From positions 9,877 to 73,876 of the forward strand of contig CAZJZV010000006.1 in the NCBI GenBank assembly GCA_964550635.1: 64,000 nucleotides of DNA. The letters are read 5' to 3'. The first letter of the stretch is position 1, and each line of letters starts with the position of its first letter. Positions 1 through 6,981 of the stretch are shown here, in pieces. The position numbers were made by a program, and so were the translations under genes. The stretch is from RGIG4097 sp964550635. GTDB lineage: Bacteria > Bacillota > Clostridia > Christensenellales > CAG-917. The notes below the pieces were generated by a model. It ran no database searches and was not told the origin of the DNA. It was given only the letters and a program-made list of their open reading frames with translations.

Positions 1-616
1 TGTAATACTCGGTTGCGGCATAAGCGATAGTGCCGTCGTCGTCGTTTTTGACTGCGTCCTTAATGTTCTCGATTCTCGTATTTGCGTCGTTAAGTCCGCT
101 ATTCGCACGGCATTCGTTGTAGATAGGATCGCCGTAAACGTTATAATCATAGCCTTCATATTCGACGACTCCGTCCTCTCTCAAAAGATAGTAAGGGCCA
201 TAGTAGCAAACGCTTTCTTCGTCGTATTCGTACGCAAGATAATAAGTAACGTTGGACGTCGCATCGCCGTTTTTCGTCGTGATATTGCTATACGTGGTGG
301 TGACGTCGCCGGTTTTTTCTTCATTGTTTTGATAGAGAGTGCCGTATTCAACGTAGTATTCCGCCGCTTCGCCCGCTCTGACGACCACGCCGTTATTCTT
401 CTCGGAGAACACGACTTTGACGTCGCTTGCCGCGCCCGTAATTCTGAACGCACCGTTTGCGCTATCGAAAAGAAGTTGTTCCGCTTCTTTTGCGGAGAGT
501 TCTTTCGTGATAAAGCCGTCACCCTTGTCATTGCAAGCGACGAGTGCGAATGTGAAGCACGCGACTATCGCCAACACGGCAACGAGAGCGATAATTTTGC
601 CAAATGTTTTTTTCAT
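1..616 (-). CDS. Putative secreted lipoprotein, C-terminus beyond the window
   Basis: Open frame of 205 codons running off the left edge without a stop. The N-terminus is Met-Lys-Lys followed by a hydrophobic stretch and the lipobox LVAC (Cys at about residue 28), then an acidic CNDKGDG start of the mature chain, so it is predicted to be lipid-anchored outside the membrane. The mature part is rich in Tyr, Asp, Glu and Thr with no motif I recognise. The lipobox and the following residues closely resemble those of the GH5 lipoprotein at 59735. Start at 616 is preceded by AGAGGC on the minus strand. Function unknown; reading frame and lipobox are seen directly, lipidation is inferred. Confidence 0.75.
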   Translation of the reverse strand, partial: MKKTFGKIIALVAVLAIVACFTFALVACNDKGDGFITKELSAKEAEQLLFDSANGAFRITGAASDVKVVFSEKNNGVVVRAGEAAEYYVEYGTLYQNNEEKTGDVTTTYSNITTKNGDATSNVTYYLAYEYDEESVCYYGPYYLLREDGVVEYEGYDYNVYGDPIYNECRANSGLNDANTRIENIKDAVKNDDDGTIAYAATEYY

Positions 617-633
617 GTTAAGCCTCTAAAAAA

Positions 634-1869
634 TTATTTACCTTTTCTATCGAACGCTTCGGTAGCGGCAAGAGCGATATCGAGACCGAGAGCGAAACTA
701 TCGGGTTTCAACGCATCGGGGACGTCGCGTCTGTTGTGATAGTAGGGAGCGTATTTAGGATTTTGACCTGCAACGCACGCCGCCTTGACTCCACATCTAC
801 TGAGTGCCGCCGCGTCGGACGCACCGAAAGGCACGCCGCCGTGAGGGAGCGGATGATTGACTTCGGGGTCTGCGCAAGCCTCGTCGAGAAGTGCGCAAAC
901 TTCTTTGGAGTTGGAGATAAGACTGGTCATATCTCTTTGATAGATGGTGAAGTAGTCGTAGTCGGTGAGAGTGTCGAATGCGATGACGTAGGTTTCGACG
1001 TCGTTCCATTCTTTCTCGTGTTTCTTTGCCCAAGCGGTAGCGCCGCGAAGACCTGCTTCTTCCGCACCCGTCAAGAGTGCACAAACTTCGGTATTTTCAA
1101 AGCGGATTCCGCTTTCTTTGAGGCACTTAAGCACGCTGATTGCGGCAAAGCAACCGGTAAGGTTGTCGTTTGCGCCGGGGGACAAATGTTTGAACGAGCA
1201 AACGTAGAACAATCCGATGAAAGGCACTATGGTGCAGAGTGCGAAAATCATGGGCCAAAGTGCGCTGTCGCCGACGACAAGGCTATAAATGAATATGCCG
1301 AGAGTTGCAAACAAGCAGAGCAAGTCAACGACAAGCACGCCGACCATAACTTCTTGGCGTATCTTCATGAGAGTCCACTCATAAGCGGAGTCCGCGTGAC
1401 CGTTGATGACGATACGACGTTTGACTTCTCCGGTAGGCTCGTATTTTGCATAGACATTGCAGGACTGCGAGCGAGGAAGGAATCTGTCGATGAGCGGAAT
1501 ATAGAACAAAAATTCTCCGACGGTGATGACGAGAGAGATTGCCGCCATGACGATGGTCACGATATTCGCCGCAAGCACTGCGGTGGGGTTATCGGGAATA
1601 AGGCGAAGAAGTTGCACGAGCGCACCGACGATGAGAAGCACGCCGATGATTTTAGTGAAGCCGACGAGTGCGTGACGGGATATGGTGAAATCTTCAATTT
1701 CCGCGCTATCCGCCCAACCGTTGTCGAGCATTTCTTTCTTCATGAATTCCTGTGCCTTTCTTTCGTTGGGCATACCTGATTCTCTGGGTCCGATTTCGTC
1801 GCAGATTTTGCGGATGGTTTTCATAGAATAGTCAACCGCTTCTTGACGTTTTTCCTTTGAAATAAGCAT
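634..1869 (-). CDS. Membrane-anchored M28-family zinc aminopeptidase
   Basis: 411 residues. M28 metal-ligand motifs are readable in order: GHADSAYEW, SPGANDNLTG, LTGAEEAGLRG, AFDTLTD and a late His in PLPHGG. Between the N-terminal helix and the catalytic core lie about four hydrophobic segments (KIIGVLLIVGALV, NIVTIVMAAISLVI, VGVLVVDLLCLFATLGIFI, PMIFALCTIVPFIGLFYV), so the enzyme sits in the membrane. M28 enzymes release N-terminal amino acids with two zinc ions; the substrate here is unknown. Start chosen at the internal ATG (1869) because GGAG lies six bases upstream; an ATG 18 bases earlier lacks one. A paralogue of the same layout lies at 54509. Transcribed divergently from the TetR gene at 2096. 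Confidence 0.85.
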   Translation of the reverse strand: MLISKEKRQEAVDYSMKTIRKICDEIGPRESGMPNERKAQEFMKKEMLDNGWADSAEIEDFTISRHALVGFTKIIGVLLIVGALVQLLRLIPDNPTAVLAANIVTIVMAAISLVITVGEFLFYIPLIDRFLPRSQSCNVYAKYEPTGEVKRRIVINGHADSAYEWTLMKIRQEVMVGVLVVDLLCLFATLGIFIYSLVVGDSALWPMIFALCTIVPFIGLFYVCSFKHLSPGANDNLTGCFAAISVLKCLKESGIRFENTEVCALLTGAEEAGLRGATAWAKKHEKEWNDVETYVIAFDTLTDYDYFTIYQRDMTSLISNSKEVCALLDEACADPEVNHPLPHGGVPFGASDAAALSRCGVKAACVAGQNPKYAPYYHNRRDVPDALKPDSFALGLDIALAATEAFDRKGK

Positions 1870-1925
1870 AATAATCTCCAATCGCACACACGCGTAGTGC
1901 GTGCATATAGTTTATTAGTGCAATA

Positions 1926-1954
1926 ATTATATCATAACCTTTCCGCCATTTCAA
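1926..1954 (-). promoter_or_regulatory. Predicted promoter of the M28 peptidase gene
   Basis: Minus-strand TTGAAA, 17-base spacer, TATAAT, with a TGA extended -10 element. Leader of about 50 bases to the start at 1869. Confidence 0.6.
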
Positions 1955-2045
1955 GAGTAAATTGCGCGCGATAGTGCGTTTAATGAATAGAAACTCCCCT
2001 TTTTTGAGAATTTTATGTCGATTATCGTTACATGTGTTTGTTATA

Positions 2046-2074
2046 TTGACAAAAGTAGTTTTTTGTGCTAACAT
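2046..2074 (+). promoter_or_regulatory. Predicted promoter of the TetR-family gene
   Basis: TTGACA, 17-base spacer, TAACAT preceded by TGC (extended -10). The start codon follows at 2096 with GGAGGAG just upstream, giving a very short leader. Confidence 0.65.
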
Positions 2075-2095
2075 AGGTATGATAACGGAGGAGTT

Positions 2096-2665
2096 ATGGA
2101 ATATAAAGAAGATTTGCGCATAGTGCGCACGAGAAAACTTTTGAGCAATACCCTTCTCGATATGATGGAGGAGGAATCTCTTGAAAAGATAAGCGTCATC
2201 GACCTTTGTTCTCGAGCGATGGTCAACCGCGCCACTTTCTACGCCCATTTCGAAGACAAATATCACCTGCTCACCTTCGCTCTCGAGGAACTCAAGGACG
2301 AGATATATTCCCGTTTCAGCAAGGATATGGAAATGGACTCCCCCAAGGAAACTCTCCGCAACCTAGCGTATATGGCGTTTGAGTTTGTGCAAGACAACGA
2401 AAACCACGTTGCGAACATTCTCAAATTCAACCGCAACGAAAAAGTCATCTCGACGATAAAGGATTCTTTCACTCAATCGGTGAAATACCAACTCGGCAAA
2501 TTCCGCTCGTCCTGTCCCCTACGAGTACCGCTCACGGTGGTATCCATATGTTTCACGGGCGCGCTTGTCGACCTATGCTTGTGGTACGTTGACAATCCCG
2601 ACCGTCACACCGCGGCAGAGATACGCGAATTTGCGGACATCATCATCGACGACTATCTGAAATAA
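2096..2665 (+). CDS. TetR/AcrR-family transcriptional regulator
   Basis: 189 residues. The first about 60 residues form the TetR helix-turn-helix: TRKLLSNTLLDMMEE, then VIDLCSRAMVNRATFYAHFEDK, the typical recognition-helix signature. The C-terminal ligand domain is helical and ends in the (D)IIIDDYL pattern seen in the TetR_C_8-type proteins. GGAGGAG precedes the ATG by four bases. It is divergent from the M28 peptidase and convergent with the feo operon, separated from the latter by a shared terminator. Targets unknown; the adjacent peptidase promoter is the natural candidate, by position only. Confidence 0.85.
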   Translation: MEYKEDLRIVRTRKLLSNTLLDMMEEESLEKISVIDLCSRAMVNRATFYAHFEDKYHLLTFALEELKDEIYSRFSKDMEMDSPKETLRNLAYMAFEFVQDNENHVANILKFNRNEKVISTIKDSFTQSVKYQLGKFRSSCPLRVPLTVVSICFTGALVDLCLWYVDNPDRHTAAEIREFADIIIDDYLK

Positions 2666-2680
2666 CTTTCATTGCAACAA

Positions 2681-2709
2681 AAAATCGCTCCCCGATCGGG
2701 AGCGATTTT
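2681..2709. terminator. Bidirectional intrinsic terminator
   Basis: Twelve-base perfect stem AAAATCGCTCCC / GGGAGCGATTTT around a CGATC loop, with A-tract and T-tract on both sides. It serves both the TetR gene (plus) and the feo operon (minus), which converge here. Confidence 0.85.
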
Positions 2710-2718
2710 TGTTGTGTT

Positions 2719-2892
2719 TCACTTTTTCTCTTGGACGTTTTCTTTCGATCCGCATCCCGAGCAGTAGGGACAGGACGAGCAGTCCGAGCAACAAGTGCTT
2801 TTGCCTTTTTTCTTTCGCACTATCGACGCGATAACCACGCCGACGACGAATACGCAGGCAATAACCGTAATTGTGATTTCAATAGGTCCCAT
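2719..2892 (-). CDS. FeoB-associated Cys-rich membrane peptide
   Basis: 57 residues: a hydrophobic helix (about residues 5-25, ending in RKKKGK) followed by a cysteine cluster CCSDCSSCPYCSGCG and a charged tail. This matches the small FeoB-associated Cys-rich membrane protein family found downstream of feoB in Firmicutes. It starts two bases after the feoB stop codon, and its GGAG overlaps that stop, so it is the last gene of the feo operon. The cysteines could bind iron or another metal at the membrane face; that role is inference. Confidence 0.85.
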   Translation of the reverse strand: MGPIEITITVIACVFVVGVVIASIVRKKKGKSTCCSDCSSCPYCSGCGSKENVQEKK

Positions 2893-2893
2893 A

Positions 2894-5485
2894 TTACTCC
2901 TTTGCTTTCTTCAATTTGGAGAAGAAGTTTTTGACGTTGGTCCAGTCGATTTTGCCCTTGTTCGTGAGAACGATGAGGGTGATAACCGCTGCCCAGATAG
3001 GCACGAAGATTGCGAGCGGCCAGATGAATTCGCCGATGAGATAGATCATCATGGACACGACGTAGGAAGTTCCCACCCAGAACAAGAGAGTCATATTGAA
3101 ACTCTTCTTGTTGGGGAGTTCCGCTTTGGCGGTCGCGACTGCCGCGAAGCACGGAATCGTGAGCATATTGAATGCGATGAAGGAGATGAGTGCAGGCACG
3201 GTGATTCCGGTGTTTTGGACCATTGCCGTAACAGCCGCAATACCGCCGTCCGCGTCGATGTCTATCATACTGCTTGCCGCAACCGCACCGAGAGTGCCGA
3301 AAGTTGCGATGACGTTTTCTTTTGCGATGAGTCCGGTGAGCGCCGCGACGACGAACAACCAGCTATATCCGGTGAGTTGCGAACCGAATCCAAGGGGCGT
3401 GAAGAGCGGTGTGATGATTCCGCCGATACCCGCAAGGATACTTTCTGCCATTCTCTCGTCGGGGAGGAAGTTCCAGTTCCAGTTGAAGTGGCTGAAGAAC
3501 CAAATCACTATGGTGGAAGCAAGGATGATCGTGAATGCTTTCTTGATGAAGTGTTTCGTCTTATCCCACAAGTGCGCCATCAAGTTCTTGAATTGAGGCA
3601 GGTGGTAGGCGGGAAGTTCCATAATGAAGGGAGGAACGTCCCCTTTCATCGTGGTATTTCTCATGAGAAGCACCGCGCAGATTGCGACGACGACGCCGAG
3701 TACGTACATGGAATAGGTGATGACATCTGCGTTGCTAAATCCGGTTTGGACAAGGATTGCGCCTGCGATTGCGGTCAAGATAGGAAGTTTTGCACCGCAA
3801 CTGAAGAACGGAATCACTCGAACGGTTGCTACTCTTTCGTTTTCGTCCGCGAGAGTACGGGTGTTGATCATTGCGGGGATGGAGCAACCGAAGCCCATGA
3901 TCATCGGCATAAAGGATCTGCCGGACAAACCGAATTTGCGGAAGATTCTGTCGAGAATGAACGCTACACGCGCCATATATCCGCTGTCTTCAAGGATTGA
4001 GAAGAACAGGAAGAGCACGAGAATTTGAGGCAGGAAGCCGATGACTGCGAACAATCCGCCGAACACACCGTCGCACACGAAGCCCACTACCCAGTCGGAT
4101 GCGCCCGCTTGAACGAGACCTTCGCCGATTGACGTATTGATAAGGTCGGTGAGAGTGGCGAGCAGGTTTGTGAGAATTACGCCGGGGGAATACACGCCTT
4201 CTTCATAGCCGAAGAACGTATTCACGGTGATTTCGGAGCAATATTCGTCGATACTGCTGACGAACGCCACTTCTCCGTACTCAATAGTCACTTCCCATTT
4301 ACCGTTTTCGTCGGCGTAGTAGGTTGCGTTTTCGTCCACCGTCATATCTTCGACGTAGAGAATATTGTGTCCTGCGTCGTAAATGTACGCTTTTGCTTCG
4401 ACCGCTTCGAGACTGCCGTCTTCTGCGAAGGTCAAATCCGCTTTGAAGCCGTCTTCGGTGTAGTAGGTGGTGTTTTCGTCATAGGGATTTGCATCGAAAT
4501 CCGCGACGACGCTTGCATTTTGGTCAAGGTAAGCGACGACGTCTTTATCGAACACTCCGCCCGCGCCCAAGAAGAGCAAGTCTTCGGAGAAGGTCAAGTG
4601 GAATACCAAGAACAATATCACTAGGAAGATAGGAATACCCCACACCTTGTGAGTCAGGACTTTGTCCACCTTATCCGATTTGGAAATGGTTTCCGCTTGA
4701 TGTTTTTCGTGTCTGGTCAAGACGGACGAATAGTTTTTGGAGATATATTTATATCTGCTATCCGCGATAATTGCTTCGAAGTCACCGCCGAAAGTGTCGT
4801 CTTCAAACGTCTTCTTGAATTCTTCAACCATAGTTGCGGAAGACGGATGATCCTTGACTTCGAGTTCGTCGAGTTCGGCGAGTTTGATTGCGTGGAAGAG
4901 AGCATTGCTGACGCCTTGACCGTCGAGTGCTATCTTGCAGTCGTTGACAAGGTGCATGAGCGCGGTGCCTTCGAGAACACTCTTGCCTTGGCGGGGAGTT
5001 TTGCACGCCGCGTAGGCTCTTTGCATGAGTTCGTCGAGTCCCTTTTCTCTGAGTGCGGAGATAGAAACGACGGGCAAACCGATTTTTTCTTCGAGTTTTT
5101 TGACGTCGATTTTGTCCCCGTTCTTCTCAACGACGTCAATCATGTTGAGGGCAATGACCATAGGCACGTCGATTTCCATGATTTGCGTGGTGAGATAGAG
5201 GTTTCTTTCGAGGTTAGTCGCGTCAACGATATTGATGACGCAGTCGGGTTTCTCGTCGAGTATGTAGTTACGAGAAATGACTTCTTCGGGGGTGTAGGGA
5301 GAGAGAGAATAAATACCCGGAAGGTCAACGATTGAAATGGGTTCTTCGCACTTTTTGTAAGTGCCTTCTTTCTTGTCTACGGTTACGCCGGGCCAGTTGC
5401 CAACGTGGGCGGTCGAGCCGGTCAAACTGTTGAACAAGGTGGTTTTTCCGCAGTTAGGATTGCCTGCGAGAGCAAAACGTTTCAT
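2894..5485 (-). CDS. feoB: Ferrous iron transport GTPase FeoB with an extra extracytoplasmic insert
   Basis: 863 residues, about 100 more than typical FeoB. N-terminal G domain: GNPNCGKTT (residues 8-16), DLPG (54-57), NMID (114-117). Membrane part starts at about residue 281 (VWGIPIFLVILFLVF) and includes the conserved LEDSGYMARVAF and GFGCSIPA motifs (499-510 and 531-538). Between the first helix and the next conserved segment an acidic, Tyr-rich stretch at about residues 318-432 replaces the usual short loop; it holds two similar pieces (DENTTYYTEDG and DENATYYADENG). FeoB imports Fe(II) across the cytoplasmic membrane. Overlaps feoA by four bases (ATGA), so the two are translationally coupled. 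Confidence 0.95.
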   Translation of the reverse strand: MKRFALAGNPNCGKTTLFNSLTGSTAHVGNWPGVTVDKKEGTYKKCEEPISIVDLPGIYSLSPYTPEEVISRNYILDEKPDCVINIVDATNLERNLYLTTQIMEIDVPMVIALNMIDVVEKNGDKIDVKKLEEKIGLPVVSISALREKGLDELMQRAYAACKTPRQGKSVLEGTALMHLVNDCKIALDGQGVSNALFHAIKLAELDELEVKDHPSSATMVEEFKKTFEDDTFGGDFEAIIADSRYKYISKNYSSVLTRHEKHQAETISKSDKVDKVLTHKVWGIPIFLVILFLVFHLTFSEDLLFLGAGGVFDKDVVAYLDQNASVVADFDANPYDENTTYYTEDGFKADLTFAEDGSLEAVEAKAYIYDAGHNILYVEDMTVDENATYYADENGKWEVTIEYGEVAFVSSIDEYCSEITVNTFFGYEEGVYSPGVILTNLLATLTDLINTSIGEGLVQAGASDWVVGFVCDGVFGGLFAVIGFLPQILVLFLFFSILEDSGYMARVAFILDRIFRKFGLSGRSFMPMIMGFGCSIPAMINTRTLADENERVATVRVIPFFSCGAKLPILTAIAGAILVQTGFSNADVITYSMYVLGVVVAICAVLLMRNTTMKGDVPPFIMELPAYHLPQFKNLMAHLWDKTKHFIKKAFTIILASTIVIWFFSHFNWNWNFLPDERMAESILAGIGGIITPLFTPLGFGSQLTGYSWLFVVAALTGLIAKENVIATFGTLGAVAASSMIDIDADGGIAAVTAMVQNTGITVPALISFIAFNMLTIPCFAAVATAKAELPNKKSFNMTLLFWVGTSYVVSMMIYLIGEFIWPLAIFVPIWAAVITLIVLTNKGKIDWTNVKNFFSKLKKAKE

Positions 5486-5715
5486 TTTTTCACCTCCATG
5501 GTTACGAGCGCCGCTTCGGTTTTTCTGAGGGTGAGTTCATACCCTCTGATAGTGACTTCGATAGGGTCTCCCAAGGGAGCGCGTTTGCGAAGATATACGT
5601 CAGCGCCGGGGGTTACGCCCATATCGAACAGACGACGACGGATTTTGCCGTCACCGCCGACGGATTTGATTATTCCTTTTTCGCCAACGACGAATTGGTC
5701 TAATTGTTTCTCCAT
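5482..5715 (-). CDS. feoA: FeoA-family protein
   Basis: 77 residues forming one FeoA SH3-like domain: GEKGIIKSVGGDGKIRRRLFDMGVTPGADV, then RAPLGDPIEVTIRGYELTLRKTEA. This R-LF-MGVTPG / P-GDP pattern is diagnostic. FeoA is a small cytoplasmic partner thought to modulate FeoB. GGAG sits seven bases before the ATG, and the stop overlaps the feoB start. It is the more canonical of two FeoA-type genes in this operon. Confidence 0.92.
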   Translation of the reverse strand: MEKQLDQFVVGEKGIIKSVGGDGKIRRRLFDMGVTPGADVYLRKRAPLGDPIEVTIRGYELTLRKTEAALVTMEVKK

Positions 5716-5728
5716 AAAGTTTCTCCTT

Positions 5729-5941
5729 TTATGCTACAAAAATTTTCATTGCCAGATCTTTGTCCAAAGCGAGTCTGCCGTCCTTTATCAAGCAGATAGT
5801 GCTACCCCCGCTTTGAGAAATAATTTTCATCATCGAATCGATGGTGATACCAAGACTTTCAAGGTGTTTCTTGGTTTTTTCGTCAGTAAGGATTTTTACA
5901 ACCCTCAAATCTTTTCCGATAGGTGCGAATACCAACGGCAT
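5729..5941 (-). CDS. Second, shorter FeoA-domain protein
   Basis: 70 residues with a FeoA fold: KHLESLGITIDSMMKIISQSGGSTICLIKDGRLALDKDLAMKIFV. It keeps the LESLGI and C-terminal LALDKDLA.KI parts but lacks the arginine-rich and P-GDP features of its neighbour. First gene of the feo operon, 13 bases before feoA, with GGAGGAG upstream. Tandem FeoA genes ahead of feoB are common in Firmicutes; the division of labour is unknown. Confidence 0.85.
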   Translation of the reverse strand: MPLVFAPIGKDLRVVKILTDEKTKKHLESLGITIDSMMKIISQSGGSTICLIKDGRLALDKDLAMKIFVA

Positions 5942-5957
5942 ATCTCTCCTCCAAAAT

Positions 5958-6037
5958 GTGAATACTTTTTCATATTTTCGAGTTTATTATATTCGTCAAG
6001 AGTGGGTATGTCAAGCGAAATATGAAACTTTTTTCAC
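5958..6037. promoter_or_regulatory. Operator-like inverted repeat bracketing the feo promoter
   Basis: Left arm 5958-5980 begins GTGAA and ends CATATTTTCG; right arm 6016-6037 begins CGAAATATG and ends TTCAC. The arms are imperfect reverse complements and flank both elements of the feo promoter. A dimeric repressor binding both arms could close the promoter; whether this is Fur, a DtxR-type protein or the divergent TetR is not decidable from sequence. Confidence 0.5.
5986..6014 (-). promoter_or_regulatory. Predicted promoter of the feo operon
   Basis: Minus-strand consensus on both elements: TTGACA (6009-6014), 17-base spacer, TATAAT (5986-5991). Transcription would start near 5979, inside the left operator arm. 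Confidence 0.75.
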
Positions 6038-6053
6038 ATTTTTGAAAATTCAT

Positions 6054-6107
6054 TTGCTTTTTTTTATAAAAGATATATAATATTATTAGAATATGATTAT
6101 CAATAAG
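6054..6107 (+). promoter_or_regulatory. Predicted TetR-gene promoter with a Fur-box-like sequence
   Basis: TTGCTT (6054-6059), 16-base spacer, TATAAT (6076-6081). Immediately downstream, 6089-6107 reads GAATATGATTATCAATAAG, matching 13 of 19 positions of the classic Fur box, with a perfect right half ATTATCA. Iron control of the regulator is inference. Confidence 0.45.
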
Positions 6108-6114
6108 AGGAATT

Positions 6115-6714
6115 ATGGCTGATACCGTACGCACTCCCAGACAACAGCGGTCCATCGACAAGAAAAACAAAATCATCCAAGCGGGATTTGAATTGTTTTC
6201 CGAAGTCGGCTACTACAACGTGAACACTGCGGAAATCGCAAAACGCGCAGGAGTTTCCACGGGTATCGTTTACGGCTACTTCAAAGACAAGAGAGACATC
6301 CTTCTCGACGTGCTCGACCTTTATATCGACAACGTTATGAAACCCGTCATGGACCTTCTGGATATGATGCACTACCCCCTTGATTTCGACGAGATAATTC
6401 CTATCGTCTTGGACGGAGTGACCGCCACACACGAGAAGTACGCGGCGATACATCAAGCGTTGTATTCACTCACGTCCACGGACTCTTTGGTTGCGGAGAA
6501 GTTTATGAAACTCGAACGGCTCATGACGGATAAATTCGTGGAAAAACTCCGCGCGCTCGGCTACGAAAACGACGGACTCTACGAAAGAGTGCACCTTGCA
6601 ATCGAAACCGTACAATCCTACTCCCACGAATGTGTTTTCGACCGCCACCCCTACCTTGACTACTCGAAAATGCGCGTCGTTTGTATCAAAGCGGTCAAGA
6701 GCATTTTGATGTAG
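6115..6714 (+). CDS. TetR/AcrR-family regulator divergent from the feo operon
   Basis: 199 residues. Strong TetR DNA-binding domain: IIQAGFELFSEVGYYNVNTAEIAKRAGVSTGIVYGYFKDK spans residues about 18-58. The C-terminal half is helical with no recognised ligand motif. Start preceded by AGAGG at a normal distance. It shares a 173-base intergenic region with the feo operon, so it may control that operon, itself, or both. Iron control by a TetR protein would be unusual since Fur or DtxR proteins normally do this; the link is by position only. Confidence 0.85.
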   Translation: MADTVRTPRQQRSIDKKNKIIQAGFELFSEVGYYNVNTAEIAKRAGVSTGIVYGYFKDKRDILLDVLDLYIDNVMKPVMDLLDMMHYPLDFDEIIPIVLDGVTATHEKYAAIHQALYSLTSTDSLVAEKFMKLERLMTDKFVEKLRALGYENDGLYERVHLAIETVQSYSHECVFDRHPYLDYSKMRVVCIKAVKSILM

Positions 6715-6901
6715 GACTTTAGCGCACTAAATCGCTGTACTGTATTTTAACGAAACAAAAATCAATATTTGTTGTTTATCTTTGGTTGATTTTTGAAAAA
6801 ACCTATCGTATAGTATAATTGTAAACGATAAAAACGTCCTTGACGAATTATCGTAAAAAGTTTGCCACCCCAGTCAAAGCGAGTCTATCCTTCGGGAAAA
6901 T

Positions 6902-6925
6902 AATCGCCAGAAACGGGTGGCGATT
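6902..6925 (+). terminator. Probable terminator of the TetR gene
   Basis: Eight-base perfect stem AATCGCCA / TGGCGATT with an eight-base loop, followed by a short TATTT run. The rest of the 267-base gap (6715-6981) is AT-rich with no coding frame. Confidence 0.5.
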
Positions 6926-6932
6926 TATTTGA

Positions 6933-6958
6933 AAAGGGAGTTGAAATCAACTCCCTTT
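6933..6958 (-). terminator. Terminator of the phosphate symporter operon
   Basis: Twelve-base perfect stem AAAGGGAGTTGA / TCAACTCCCTTT with a two-base loop, 24 bases beyond the stop codon of the gene ending at 6982. Confidence 0.7.
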
Positions 6959-6981
6959 CCGTTTATTTGCAAGTTTTCCGC

